From assembly GCA_030668565.1 (NCBI GenBank), contig DAOVFD010000035.1, positions 1-9,196 on the forward strand: a stretch of 9,196 bases of DNA. The letters are read 5' to 3'. Both the position numbers and the translations under genes were made by a program. The number at the start of each line of letters is the position of its first letter. The first letter of the stretch is position 1. This document shows, piece by piece, positions 1 through 6,727 of the stretch. The stretch is from Microcaldota archaeon (GTDB taxonomy: Archaea > Micrarchaeota > Micrarchaeia > Anstonellales > Bilamarchaeaceae). Below the pieces are notes generated by a model. The model worked only from the letters and a program-made list of their open reading frames with translations. It had not been told where the DNA came from and did not search any database.

Positions 1-2657
1 GCATCCTTTTCAATCAGGTTCTCGGTCTTCCTCAGGTTCTGGATTCTTCTTTTCACTTCGTTTATCATCCCTTCTTCGTACAGTTCCTCATCTATCTTTT
101 TATCTATGTGGACCTTTCCATTCATGAATTCTTCCGAGGAAAAGTTTCCTTCCGGGGCTTCCTCGATAACACCCACCCCCTTCGTATTCAGTAGCATCTT
201 CAGCACGCTTTCAAAGTTTTTAACAGCGTCAATTGTTTCATGGGATTTGCTTTCTATGTAAAGAGTTCTTATCGGCCATCTTGTCTTTATTCCTGCACTC
301 TGCCTTGCAAGCAGTGCAGAGGACGTGACATCCCTTATTATCTCCATGTGTTTTTCCGAAACGTTATCTATCTCATCCTCGCGTTCCCTTACCATCTCCA
401 TCAGATGGACTGATTCGGTTTTCTCGTGTTTGATGAAAAACCTTTTGTAAAGATATTCGGAAAGGAACGGGGAGACGGGAGCAAGCATAACGAGTGAGTT
501 AAGCAGGACACGGTATATCGTCAGGAGTGCCGCCTTGTGGTTTTCCTTCCTGGTTATCCTGTCCTTTGCTATTTTCATATAGAACCTGCTGAAATCCTCG
601 GTTATAAAATTCCTCAACGCCCTTATTCCCTTGTTCGGCTCTGTGTTTTCGAATGCCTTTCTGTATTCCTTTATGGCATTGTTCATCCTGCTTGTTATCC
701 ATTTGTCCGCATCATCCAGTTCGGCATCCTCTATCTTCTTTCCCGGATAAAATCTCTCAAGGAAAACAGTGAGATTGAAAACTATGTTCAAATCAGAACT
801 GCATTTCTTCATGTCCTCCCAGCTGAATTTGAGTTCGTCCCATATTGTATTGCTGAGGCCCCACATCCTGAAGGTATCTGCCCCGTATTTATCCATTATG
901 TCTTCCAGCGGCACGAAATTACCCAGTGATTTGCTCATCTTTTCTCCGTGCTCATCTACAAAGAAACCATGCATCAGAAGCCTTTTGTACGGGATGGCAT
1001 CATACCTCACAACACCCGAACCCAGCAAGGAGTAAAACCATCCTCTTATCTGGTCCTGCCCCTCAATTATAAGGTCCGCAACTTCGCCATACTTCTTTTT
1101 TTCATCTTCGGAAAGAGGGGCCCATACCGCATTTCCGGAATCGAACCATACATCAAGAACATCCTGCACTCTTTTCATCTTTCCGCCGCATTCACATTTG
1201 AGTTCTATCTCGTCTATGTAAGGCCTGTGCAGTTCCTTTACTTTCGGTATCTCTTTCTTTGAACCCACGACCTTTATCTTGCCGCATTCACATCTCCATA
1301 TCGGCAGTGGAATCCCCCAGTATCTCTGCCTTGAAATACACCAATCCGGAGCGTTCGTTACGAACTCCCTGAACCTTTCCCTTGCGAAATTCGGATGCCA
1401 TTCCGTTTTGTCTATCTCTGCAATCATCCTGTCTTTTATCTTTGAAACGGAAATGAACCACTGCTTGGTTGTAATAAATATCAGGGGTGTTTTGCAACGC
1501 CAGCAGTGGGGATACCTATGTTTTATCCTTTCATCATAAATCAACATTCCCTTATCCTTCAGCAGCTTTATTATCATCGGGTTGGTTTCCCTGACATTCT
1601 TTCCCTCGAAGATTTTTCCGGTTTCCTTTGTGTATTTTCCTGTTGAATCAACAGGACAGAATGCCTCTATTTCATACCTTTTCCCTATTATGAAGTCCTC
1701 AAGACCATGGCCGGGCGCCGTATGAACGAGACCGCTTCCCTCTTCAAGCGTTACATACTCGTCGCTAAGAACTATCTTCCTGTCATACTCTTTGTTTATC
1801 CTGTCCTGGAAGGGGTGTTCATACTGCAAATCATTGAGCTTTCTCCCTGCTATCTCCTCAAGAATGGTTGCGCTCTTTCCTGTAAGCTCCATAATATAGT
1901 CAAGTCTTTCCTTGGCAAAGTACCATATCTCGTCGTCAACCCGGGCTTTGACATACGCATAAAGGGGATGGGCCATCACACCCATGTTTGCAACCAGCGT
2001 CCAGGGAGTTGTCGTCCATATTATCAGGTATTCGTTTTTCTTTCCCTTTACCTTGAACTTAACGAAAATGCTCGGGTCCGTTTCCTCCCCGTATTCAAGC
2101 TCATAATTTGCCATAGTTGTTTCGCATCTGTAGCAATAGGGCAGGACATATATCCCCTCATGCATGAGTCCCTTATCCCATGCCATCTTGAGGGTAAGCC
2201 ACGAGGAATCTATGTAATGGTCCTTGTAGGTTATGTAAGGATTGTCCCAATCCATCCAGACCCCCAAACGCTCGAACTGGTCTCCCATTACTCCCATATA
2301 TTTGGTTGCGAATGCCTTGCATTTGTCTATGAATTTTCCTATCCCGTATTTCTCTATGTCATGCTTGTGCCTCATCTTGAGTTCCTGCTCAACCTTTACC
2401 TCTATGGGAAGACCATGGGTATCATACCCCGGCTGGCATCTCACGTCCCTTCCGTTCATTCTCCAGTACCTGCATACAGAATCCTTGATTATCTTGTTCC
2501 AGCCCGTTCCGGGATGAATCTGGCCGGTCGCATAGGGAGGCCCGTCACAGAAGTAAAAACTGTCAGTACCCTTGTTTTTCTTCTTGCTTTTCCCGTATAT
2601 CCCGTTTTTCTTCCAGAATTTAAATATTTCTTCTTCGACTTTTTTGTGCTCGTACAT
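1..2657 (-). CDS. ileS: Isoleucyl-tRNA synthetase, archaeal type (partial, C-terminus beyond left edge)
   Basis: This enzyme charges tRNA-Ile with isoleucine in the cytoplasm. The frame is open for 885 codons from the ATG at 2657 and runs off the window. Archaeal/eukaryotic-type IleRS is usually slightly over 1000 aa, so the end of the C-terminal domain is missing. Visible parts in order: class I signature at residues 48-51 reading HPGT, after CDGPPYATGQ; DTHGLPIEV; a Zn-type CxxC at C175/C178; editing-domain motifs WTTTPWTL (214-221) and HTAPGHGLED (312-321); CxxC at C385/C388; two CxC pairs at C456/C458 and C488/C490; VWFDSG; and KMSKS at 573-577. The remainder is the helical anticodon-binding domain. 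The start has an AGAGGT Shine-Dalgarno six bases upstream. A nearby TATA element faces this gene and the divergent gene at 2789 is transcribed separately. Identification is secure. The HPGT form of the HIGH motif is a minor deviation. Confidence 0.97.
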   Translation of the reverse strand, partial: MYEHKKVEEEIFKFWKKNGIYGKSKKKNKGTDSFYFCDGPPYATGQIHPGTGWNKIIKDSVCRYWRMNGRDVRCQPGYDTHGLPIEVKVEQELKMRHKHDIEKYGIGKFIDKCKAFATKYMGVMGDQFERLGVWMDWDNPYITYKDHYIDSSWLTLKMAWDKGLMHEGIYVLPYCYRCETTMANYELEYGEETDPSIFVKFKVKGKKNEYLIIWTTTPWTLVANMGVMAHPLYAYVKARVDDEIWYFAKERLDYIMELTGKSATILEEIAGRKLNDLQYEHPFQDRINKEYDRKIVLSDEYVTLEEGSGLVHTAPGHGLEDFIIGKRYEIEAFCPVDSTGKYTKETGKIFEGKNVRETNPMIIKLLKDKGMLIYDERIKHRYPHCWRCKTPLIFITTKQWFISVSKIKDRMIAEIDKTEWHPNFARERFREFVTNAPDWCISRQRYWGIPLPIWRCECGKIKVVGSKKEIPKVKELHRPYIDEIELKCECGGKMKRVQDVLDVWFDSGNAVWAPLSEDEKKKYGEVADLIIEGQDQIRGWFYSLLGSGVVRYDAIPYKRLLMHGFFVDEHGEKMSKSLGNFVPLEDIMDKYGADTFRMWGLSNTIWDELKFSWEDMKKCSSDLNIVFNLTVFLERFYPGKKIEDAELDDADKWITSRMNNAIKEYRKAFENTEPNKGIRALRNFITEDFSRFYMKIAKDRITRKENHKAALLTIYRVLLNSLVMLAPVSPFLSEYLYKRFFIKHEKTESVHLMEMVREREDEIDNVSEKHMEIIRDVTSSALLARQSAGIKTRWPIRTLYIESKSHETIDAVKNFESVLKMLLNTKGVGVIEEAPEGNFSSEEFMNGKVHIDKKIDEELYEEGMINEVKRRIQNLRKTENLIEKD

Positions 2658-2663
2658 CTTTGT

Positions 2664-2721
2664 ACCTCTGAATTAAGTTGGATAATGTAGTTTAGAAAGT
2701 TAAGTAGAAAAGTAATATAAA
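2664..2721 (-). promoter_or_regulatory. ileS promoter (TATA) and Shine-Dalgarno
   Basis: On the minus strand, TTTATATTA at 2721-2713 is a strong archaeal TATA element. Transcription would start near 2691, giving a leader of roughly 34 nt. That leader contains AGAGGT (2669-2664), six bases before the ileS ATG and complementary to the archaeal 16S 3' end. A weaker AT-rich patch near 2684 could support a shorter leader. The TATA choice is inference. The Shine-Dalgarno is seen directly. Confidence 0.5.
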
Positions 2722-2757
2722 CGCTAGTCACAAATCCAAAAATACACAAAAATAAAC

Positions 2758-2766
2758 ATTTAAAAA
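2758..2766 (+). promoter_or_regulatory. TATA element for the transglutaminase/TPR gene
   Basis: ATTTAAAAA is centred 27 nt before the ATG at 2789, the spacing expected if transcription begins at or next to the start codon. There is no good Shine-Dalgarno between them, so a leaderless mRNA is likely. The same 27-28 nt spacing recurs at the genes starting at 5025, 5812 and 5867, which strengthens the call. Confidence 0.6.
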
Positions 2767-2788
2767 CATTAAGAGGCAATAGATTAGT

Positions 2789-3751
2789 ATGTCACGATTC
2801 AAAATTGGAAGACCAGGAAGGGTAATTGCCACTGCTACTCTTGCAGTAAGCCTTGCAGTTAGCCCGCTGATGGTTGAAAGGATTGCAAGGGCATGCGACA
2901 AGGGAACCGAAGTGCAGAAAAAAATACTTGATTTGTTCTCATCCAAAAAGCTCAAGGGAATCCTGAAGAAGGTAACTGGAAACACAGCAAAGGAACAAGT
3001 AGAGAGTGTATACGACATCCTTAAGGTCGGCAACGGAGTGCTGAAACTCAACCCTTCAAACTTCGACAAGAGGCCTCCGAGAACAGTGGACGAAACACTT
3101 GAGAACGGAGGGGACTGTACTGAATTTGCGCTTGCTGTTCTTGCATCATTAAAGGAACTCGGAATAAAAGGAGGGGCAATGGTGGTTCATTTCGATGGAA
3201 GCAAGCCGACCGTAGACCATATATTCGCATATGCATTCGTCGACGGTAAAAAAGTTATTATGGACCCGCAGGCAAAGGGGTTCGGAAAGCTTCTGAAAAA
3301 CAAAAAATACAAGGTAAAGATGGACCTTACTCCTGAACAGGCAACCAGTATGTATTACAGGGAAATGGGTGAACATCTTTCAAAGAAGGGGAAAACAGAT
3401 GAAGCAATCAAGAATTTTGAAAAGGCAATCGAGCTGAATCCCAAGGATGCATATTCACATCATATGCTCGGAATCCTTTATGAAAAAAAGGGCAACAAGA
3501 AAAAGGCAGAGAAGCATCATACAAAAGCAGCAGAATTGGAACCTGATAAGAAGCTTTACCAGAAAAACGTGAAGGCACTGGATGTAGACAAGGAAATCAA
3601 GCTCGCTCAAAAGGCAATAAACGAAGAGGATTGGGATGGCTGCATCCAACATTACGAAAACGTTCTTAACAGCGGAGTAAAGCTTTCAAAAAAGCAGAAA
3701 AAAGCGGTTGAATACAACCTTGACCTCTGCAAAAAAGTGAAAGGAAATTAA
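2789..3751 (+). CDS. Secreted transglutaminase-like cysteine protein with C-terminal TPR repeats
   Basis: A 320-aa protein. Residues 1-36 look like a signal peptide: basic start (R3, K5, R8, R11), hydrophobic run 12-28, possible cleavage after ARA-36. C37 follows, but the lipobox is poor, so a lipoprotein is less likely. Residues ~95-165 carry a transglutaminase-like triad: C110 in GGDCTEFA, H144 in VDHIFAYAF and D159 in VIMDPQ. All three are in canonical contexts, so an active thiol enzyme (protease, transglutaminase or amidase) is plausible. The substrate is unknown. Two TPR units follow (about 188-221 and 222-255, the first reading DEAIKNFEKAIELNP), then a third helix pair (266-314), suggesting a protein-binding platform. 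The Lys-rich tail overlaps the convergent gene's stop. The ATG is supported by a TATA element 27 nt upstream. The fold call is firm; the biological role is not. Confidence 0.85.
   Translation: MSRFKIGRPGRVIATATLAVSLAVSPLMVERIARACDKGTEVQKKILDLFSSKKLKGILKKVTGNTAKEQVESVYDILKVGNGVLKLNPSNFDKRPPRTVDETLENGGDCTEFALAVLASLKELGIKGGAMVVHFDGSKPTVDHIFAYAFVDGKKVIMDPQAKGFGKLLKNKKYKVKMDLTPEQATSMYYREMGEHLSKKGKTDEAIKNFEKAIELNPKDAYSHHMLGILYEKKGNKKKAEKHHTKAAELEPDKKLYQKNVKALDVDKEIKLAQKAINEEDWDGCIQHYENVLNSGVKLSKKQKKAVEYNLDLCKKVKGN
3688..3736 (-). terminator. Possible T-rich terminator for the 425-aa gene, inside the opposing gene
   Basis: On the minus strand, just past the stop at 3748, there are three T6 runs (at 3731-3736, 3698-3703 and 3688-3693). 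They are the complement of lysine codons in the tail of the 2789-3751 gene. Archaeal RNA polymerase can terminate at U-rich tracts without a hairpin. The runs are seen; their function is inferred. Confidence 0.35.
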
Positions 3752-5025
3752 TCTTCTTTTTTCTTTGCTTCTTCTTTTGTACGCTTGAGAGTCATGTAAT
3801 GAAGTATCAAGTCGGTAAATTCTCCTGTCCTCAGGTGCGCTACGTTGAAGGAATTTTTTTCTATGAACGGCTCTTCCAGAACACTTTCAGGATTATTTAT
3901 GACTTCCTGATGTGCGACCAGTTTTCTCCGTGTCCCCATCGTTGTGTCCCCCTTCAGTATAAGTGCCCCGAGTTCCTTTATCCTTCTCTCAGCTTCTGCA
4001 ACCTGCGCTCTTACGGCAATTACGCCTTCAGAACTCCTGATTGCATTGAAAATATACTGTCCGATTGTAATCTTCGTATTGTGGATAACAGGAGAATCCT
4101 CCCAGCGGATTATGCATTCGTATAGAAATTCTCCTATTTTCCTGAGCCTCTCATTTATTTCATCCTCAGGAATTATCTTGTCGGTTTCTATCAGTGTGTT
4201 AAGCATATCCCCCGCCAGTTTCTTTCCCTCATTCTCAGCTTTAATTGCATAAGTTGCACCGAACATTGCCACATCGCTTATTACATCAATTGCTTCTACA
4301 ACAGGATGACTCCTCAGAAGCTGGAACGTTATGAGCGGCTCATCTGATTCAGGCTGCAGCACAGCTATTATCGCAGTCGGTATCAGTTCCCGTTCCTGCC
4401 CGATTCTTACCTGTGCCATTGCAGGATATGCCGGTATGCCCAGTTCCCTTAAAACACCAACCGAAATCAAAAGGGGTTCCAGCGGGTTTCCGAGGACGCT
4501 GTAAGTGGCTCCGGAAACATCGTCTTCCACGGTTCCATATATCTGCGTCAATAGCTTTCCTGCGGTAACCAGTCCGTCATCAACATCGTATATCGCACTG
4601 TCATCAACAGCAAGCCTGAGTTCGTTATATTCGTATTCCCTTGGATATTCAACTTCTCTCTCAGCAGTATCCAGTGGCCTTAGTATGTCTATCATATGCT
4701 CTGCGGTTCCATGAATATTTCCACCGTCAAGAATTTCGGCGAGTCTCTCAATCTTTCCGTCAACATCAGCATAAGGTCCCTCTTCATCGGAAATGGAATA
4801 TTTGTCAAGTTCCTCTTTTGCTTTTTTGCACTGGGCCTTTATCGTGGCTGCGTTCTCTTCTCTTTTCTTGAGAAGACTATGGACTTTTCTTCCTTTGTCC
4901 TTGAGAACTTCCCTGTGGGATGGCTTGTCTTTATGACTCATTATGTAGGTTATCGGCCTTCCCCTCTCGTCTCCTTCCTGAGCCCTGACTCCTCCTAATC
5001 TGATTCTGTAAACGCCCCTCGTCAT
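3748..5025 (-). CDS. Unrecognised 425-aa cytoplasmic protein; possible catalytically dead transglutaminase-like domain
   Basis: I do not recognise this family with certainty. There is no signal peptide or membrane segment. Residues 1-28 are basic. Residues ~38-75 form a charged, probably coiled-coil helix. Residues ~150-235 are the most structured. GNPLEPLLISVGVLRELGI (179-197) matches the transglutaminase-like core of the convergent neighbour (GDCTEFALAVLASLKELGI, residues 108-126) position by position without a gap. Here the catalytic Cys is P181, and the His and Asp strands carry T217 and T233, so a transglutaminase chemistry is not expected. The rest (250-355) is helical and ends in a KKK/E tail. 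The ATG at 5025 is chosen because a TATA element lies 28 nt upstream. Met29 has no Shine-Dalgarno. The gene lies 46 nt downstream of the PAC2 gene on the same strand, but with its own promoter. The fold relationship is inference. Confidence 0.7.
   Translation of the reverse strand: MTRGVYRIRLGGVRAQEGDERGRPITYIMSHKDKPSHREVLKDKGRKVHSLLKKREENAATIKAQCKKAKEELDKYSISDEEGPYADVDGKIERLAEILDGGNIHGTAEHMIDILRPLDTAEREVEYPREYEYNELRLAVDDSAIYDVDDGLVTAGKLLTQIYGTVEDDVSGATYSVLGNPLEPLLISVGVLRELGIPAYPAMAQVRIGQERELIPTAIIAVLQPESDEPLITFQLLRSHPVVEAIDVISDVAMFGATYAIKAENEGKKLAGDMLNTLIETDKIIPEDEINERLRKIGEFLYECIIRWEDSPVIHNTKITIGQYIFNAIRSSEGVIAVRAQVAEAERRIKELGALILKGDTTMGTRRKLVAHQEVINNPESVLEEPFIEKNSFNVAHLRTGEFTDLILHYMTLKRTKEEAKKKED
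3752..3780 (+). terminator. Possible T-rich terminator for the transglutaminase/TPR gene
   Basis: Directly after the stop at 3751 the plus strand is almost pure T and C, with a T6 run at about 3757-3762 and a TTTT further on. It is the complement of the Lys/Glu-rich end of the convergent protein. It fits an archaeal U-tract terminator. No hairpin is needed or obvious. Confidence 0.4.
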
Positions 5026-5048
5026 GGTTAGTATTATAATTAGAAGTG

Positions 5049-5057
5049 TTTATAAAT
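5049..5057 (-). promoter_or_regulatory. TATA element for the 425-aa gene
   Basis: ATTTATAAA on the minus strand is centred 28 nt before the ATG at 5025. The intervening sequence has no Shine-Dalgarno, so a leaderless transcript is likely. It sits in the 46-nt gap after the PAC2 stop. That gap has no minus-strand T run, so read-through from the PAC2 gene is also possible. Confidence 0.6.
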
Positions 5058-5071
5058 GTATTTTCCTGTGA

Positions 5072-5812
5072 TTATCCGTACATGCTGCCCCCTTCTGAAA
5101 TGCTGCCCTTTTTCCTCCTTCCTACCTTTGACTTCATTATGCTCTTGCTTATGCCCTTGTTCAGCTCCGTGGCCTCCTTGTCCAGCCTCGAAGTATCCAC
5201 TTTTATACCCGTCATCTTCGAAAGGGCCTTCAGCACGTTTGAAGCAGCCTTCGGGTCCAGATAATCCTCTGAAGCTTCTGCGAGGAGTGCAGTAACGGGA
5301 TATTTCGTAAGTGTGCCTTTTGTGAGAAGAACTCCGGTCACGCCTGTAGTGGCACCCTCCCTTATCGGTTTTGCTATCTTCTTTCTGGTGACCTGCTTTA
5401 CCACGGGCATGTCGCTTGACACGACGTAAACGTCATTTCCCCCTTCCTTCAGTACTATCCCCCCCAGCGATATTATCGATTCTGCTTTCAGTGAATTTGC
5501 AAATTCGAATATGTCATCCGCCAGTTCCAGCGATGCTGATACGGGTATTGTCATCTCCGAGATTATCACTATTGCATTCTGCTTTTCAGAGAAATGGATT
5601 CTTGCCGCGGGCAGTGGCTTGTAATCATGGATTGCAGCCAAAGGGGCGAACTCAGTACTGGTTATGTATCCTCCGAATTTGAAACCCGGGGAATCGATAA
5701 GATGGGCTGCAGCAACACTTCCCACCAGCCCGGTTCCTGGAAATCCGATTATTATCATCGGTTTTTTCAATTTCCTCAAATTTGCCGTTCTGTGAATTTC
5801 AACATTGTTCAT
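5072..5812 (-). CDS. PAC2-family proteasome assembly chaperone/activator (PbaA/PbaB-like) with HbYX tail
   Basis: A 246-aa cytoplasmic protein of the PAC2 (DUF75, COG2047-type) family. In archaea these proteins (PbaA, PbaB) bind the 20S proteasome alpha ring as assembly factors or ATP-independent activators. Family marks: the opening strand and glycine-rich loop PMIIIGFPGTGLVGSVAAAHLI (read from residue 18), the ADDIFEFANSL helix, SIISLGGI, GVTGVLL, and the ALLAEASEDYLDPKAASNVLKAL segment. After ~residue 205 comes a basic, low-complexity and probably flexible tail ending Met-Tyr-Gly. That fits the hydrophobic-Tyr-any (HbYX) motif which inserts into alpha-ring pockets. A long tail plus HbYX favours a PbaB-like activator, but this is inference. 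The ATG at 5812 is supported by a TATA element 27-28 nt upstream shared with the divergent operon. No proteasome subunit gene lies in the window. Confidence 0.9.
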   Translation of the reverse strand: MNNVEIHRTANLRKLKKPMIIIGFPGTGLVGSVAAAHLIDSPGFKFGGYITSTEFAPLAAIHDYKPLPAARIHFSEKQNAIVIISEMTIPVSASLELADDIFEFANSLKAESIISLGGIVLKEGGNDVYVVSSDMPVVKQVTRKKIAKPIREGATTGVTGVLLTKGTLTKYPVTALLAEASEDYLDPKAASNVLKALSKMTGIKVDTSRLDKEATELNKGISKSIMKSKVGRRKKGSISEGGSMYG

Positions 5813-5834
5813 GTTTCATAATTGGAAAAGCGCT

Positions 5835-5843
5835 AATTTAAAA
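5835..5843. promoter_or_regulatory. Shared, palindromic TATA element for two divergent leaderless genes
   Basis: AATTTAAAA contains the palindrome TTTAAA (5837-5842), centred at 5839.5. That is exactly the midpoint between the ATG at 5812 (minus) and the GTG at 5867 (plus), 27.5 nt from each. One TBP site could therefore serve both directions and give leaderless mRNAs for the PAC2 gene and the prepilin peptidase operon. A second AT-rich patch (5851-5864) could be an alternative plus-strand element, too close to the GTG but about 16-22 nt from the ATG at 5876. Confidence 0.6.
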
Positions 5844-5866
5844 CATTACGGTATAGATTTAAACAA

Positions 5867-6727
5867 GTGATTCTTATGATAGAAGATGTACTTTTCGGAA
5901 GCCTAACAATGCCCGGTGAAATGATAAGAGTACTGCTTGCATTCCTTGGTGTTGGTGTGGCCACCTATTACGACCTTTTCAACAACAAGAACGTGCCCGA
6001 TAAATTCCTTTACGGATTTCTTGCACTCGCGTTCCTGGCAAATCTCTTCTTTTATCAGGAGACATTATTCATCTTCTCAATTGCGGTTGCTGTTTTCTTC
6101 TCCGTTGTAGGCTATATCTTCTACAGGGTGGGACAGATAGGCGGAGCAGACGTTTTCGTGCTTGCTTCGATAATGCTCCTGCTTCCGATAGCCCCTTCAT
6201 TCACTGACATGCCATTCAATATACCGTTTATAGTTTCCGTGCTCATATTCGGCGGGGTTTTATTCGCAATTTATGTTATGGTTACCTTCGGACTGAAGCT
6301 TTACAAAAAAGAGAACACAAGACCGAGATTAATCTACCTGCTGATGCTCGTTCCATACCTGCTGTTTTCATATGTCTACGTAAACTCGATACTCTTCTCC
6401 CCTGTTTATTTCATCGTACTGTCAGTGCTTTTCGCTTCCACGATATTCTTCATGATGTACAAGGAGGAACTCACCATGCTTCTGGCTGAAAAAATACCGG
6501 TGGAGAAACTCGAGCCGGAGGATGTTGTTGCCATGGAGCTTATGGACCCGCAGACAGTAAAAGAATACGGGATAGGCAGACTGGTGACACGGGAAATGGT
6601 AGAGCGTCTTAACGAGAAGAAATTAGGCAGTATATGGGTGTATACAAAACTGCCCCAGTTCCTTCCGTTCATACTTATCGGGATGTTTCTTGCACTTTTC
6701 TTCTCCAGGTATTTGCTCTTCGGATGA
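5867..6727 (+). CDS. Archaeal prepilin peptidase (A24 family, FlaK/PibD-like) with extra cytosolic segment
   Basis: An integral membrane aspartyl protease that would remove class III signal peptides from type IV pilin-like or archaellin precursors. The catalytic aspartates are D36 (ATYYDLFNNKNVPDKF, at the end of the first membrane helix) and D95 in IGGAD, the archaeal form of the GxGD motif. About eight hydrophobic segments are visible (near 20-36, 46-62, 66-87, 96-113, 118-142, 155-172, 176-197, 266-285). Between the last two lies a soluble stretch of ~65 residues (198-262), beyond the usual A24 core. The start is GTG 5867, because a TATA element sits 27-28 nt before it. ATG 5876 (three residues shorter) is the alternative. 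It is the first gene of a four-gene operon and its stop overlaps the glycosyltransferase start as ATGA. No pilin-like gene is present in the window. Confidence 0.88.
   Translation: MILMIEDVLFGSLTMPGEMIRVLLAFLGVGVATYYDLFNNKNVPDKFLYGFLALAFLANLFFYQETLFIFSIAVAVFFSVVGYIFYRVGQIGGADVFVLASIMLLLPIAPSFTDMPFNIPFIVSVLIFGGVLFAIYVMVTFGLKLYKKENTRPRLIYLLMLVPYLLFSYVYVNSILFSPVYFIVLSVLFASTIFFMMYKEELTMLLAEKIPVEKLEPEDVVAMELMDPQTVKEYGIGRLVTREMVERLNEKKLGSIWVYTKLPQFLPFILIGMFLALFFSRYLLFG

Noticed and set aside
1707..2690. Long plus-strand open frame of 327 codons opposite ileS
   Set aside because: The opposite strand encodes a complete series of IleRS motifs. The plus-strand product has no recognisable domain and is a mirror of the real gene.
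4938..4941. Met29 as start of the 425-aa protein
   Set aside because: No Shine-Dalgarno and no TATA element at a suitable distance. The ATG at 5025 has a TATA element 28 nt upstream. Still possible if the basic N-terminal 28 residues prove unconserved.
6634..6723. Upstream extension of the glycosyltransferase reading frame to 6634
   Set aside because: The extra 30 residues lie inside the peptidase gene in another frame and have no family similarity. ATG 6724 overlapping the stop as ATGA is far more likely.
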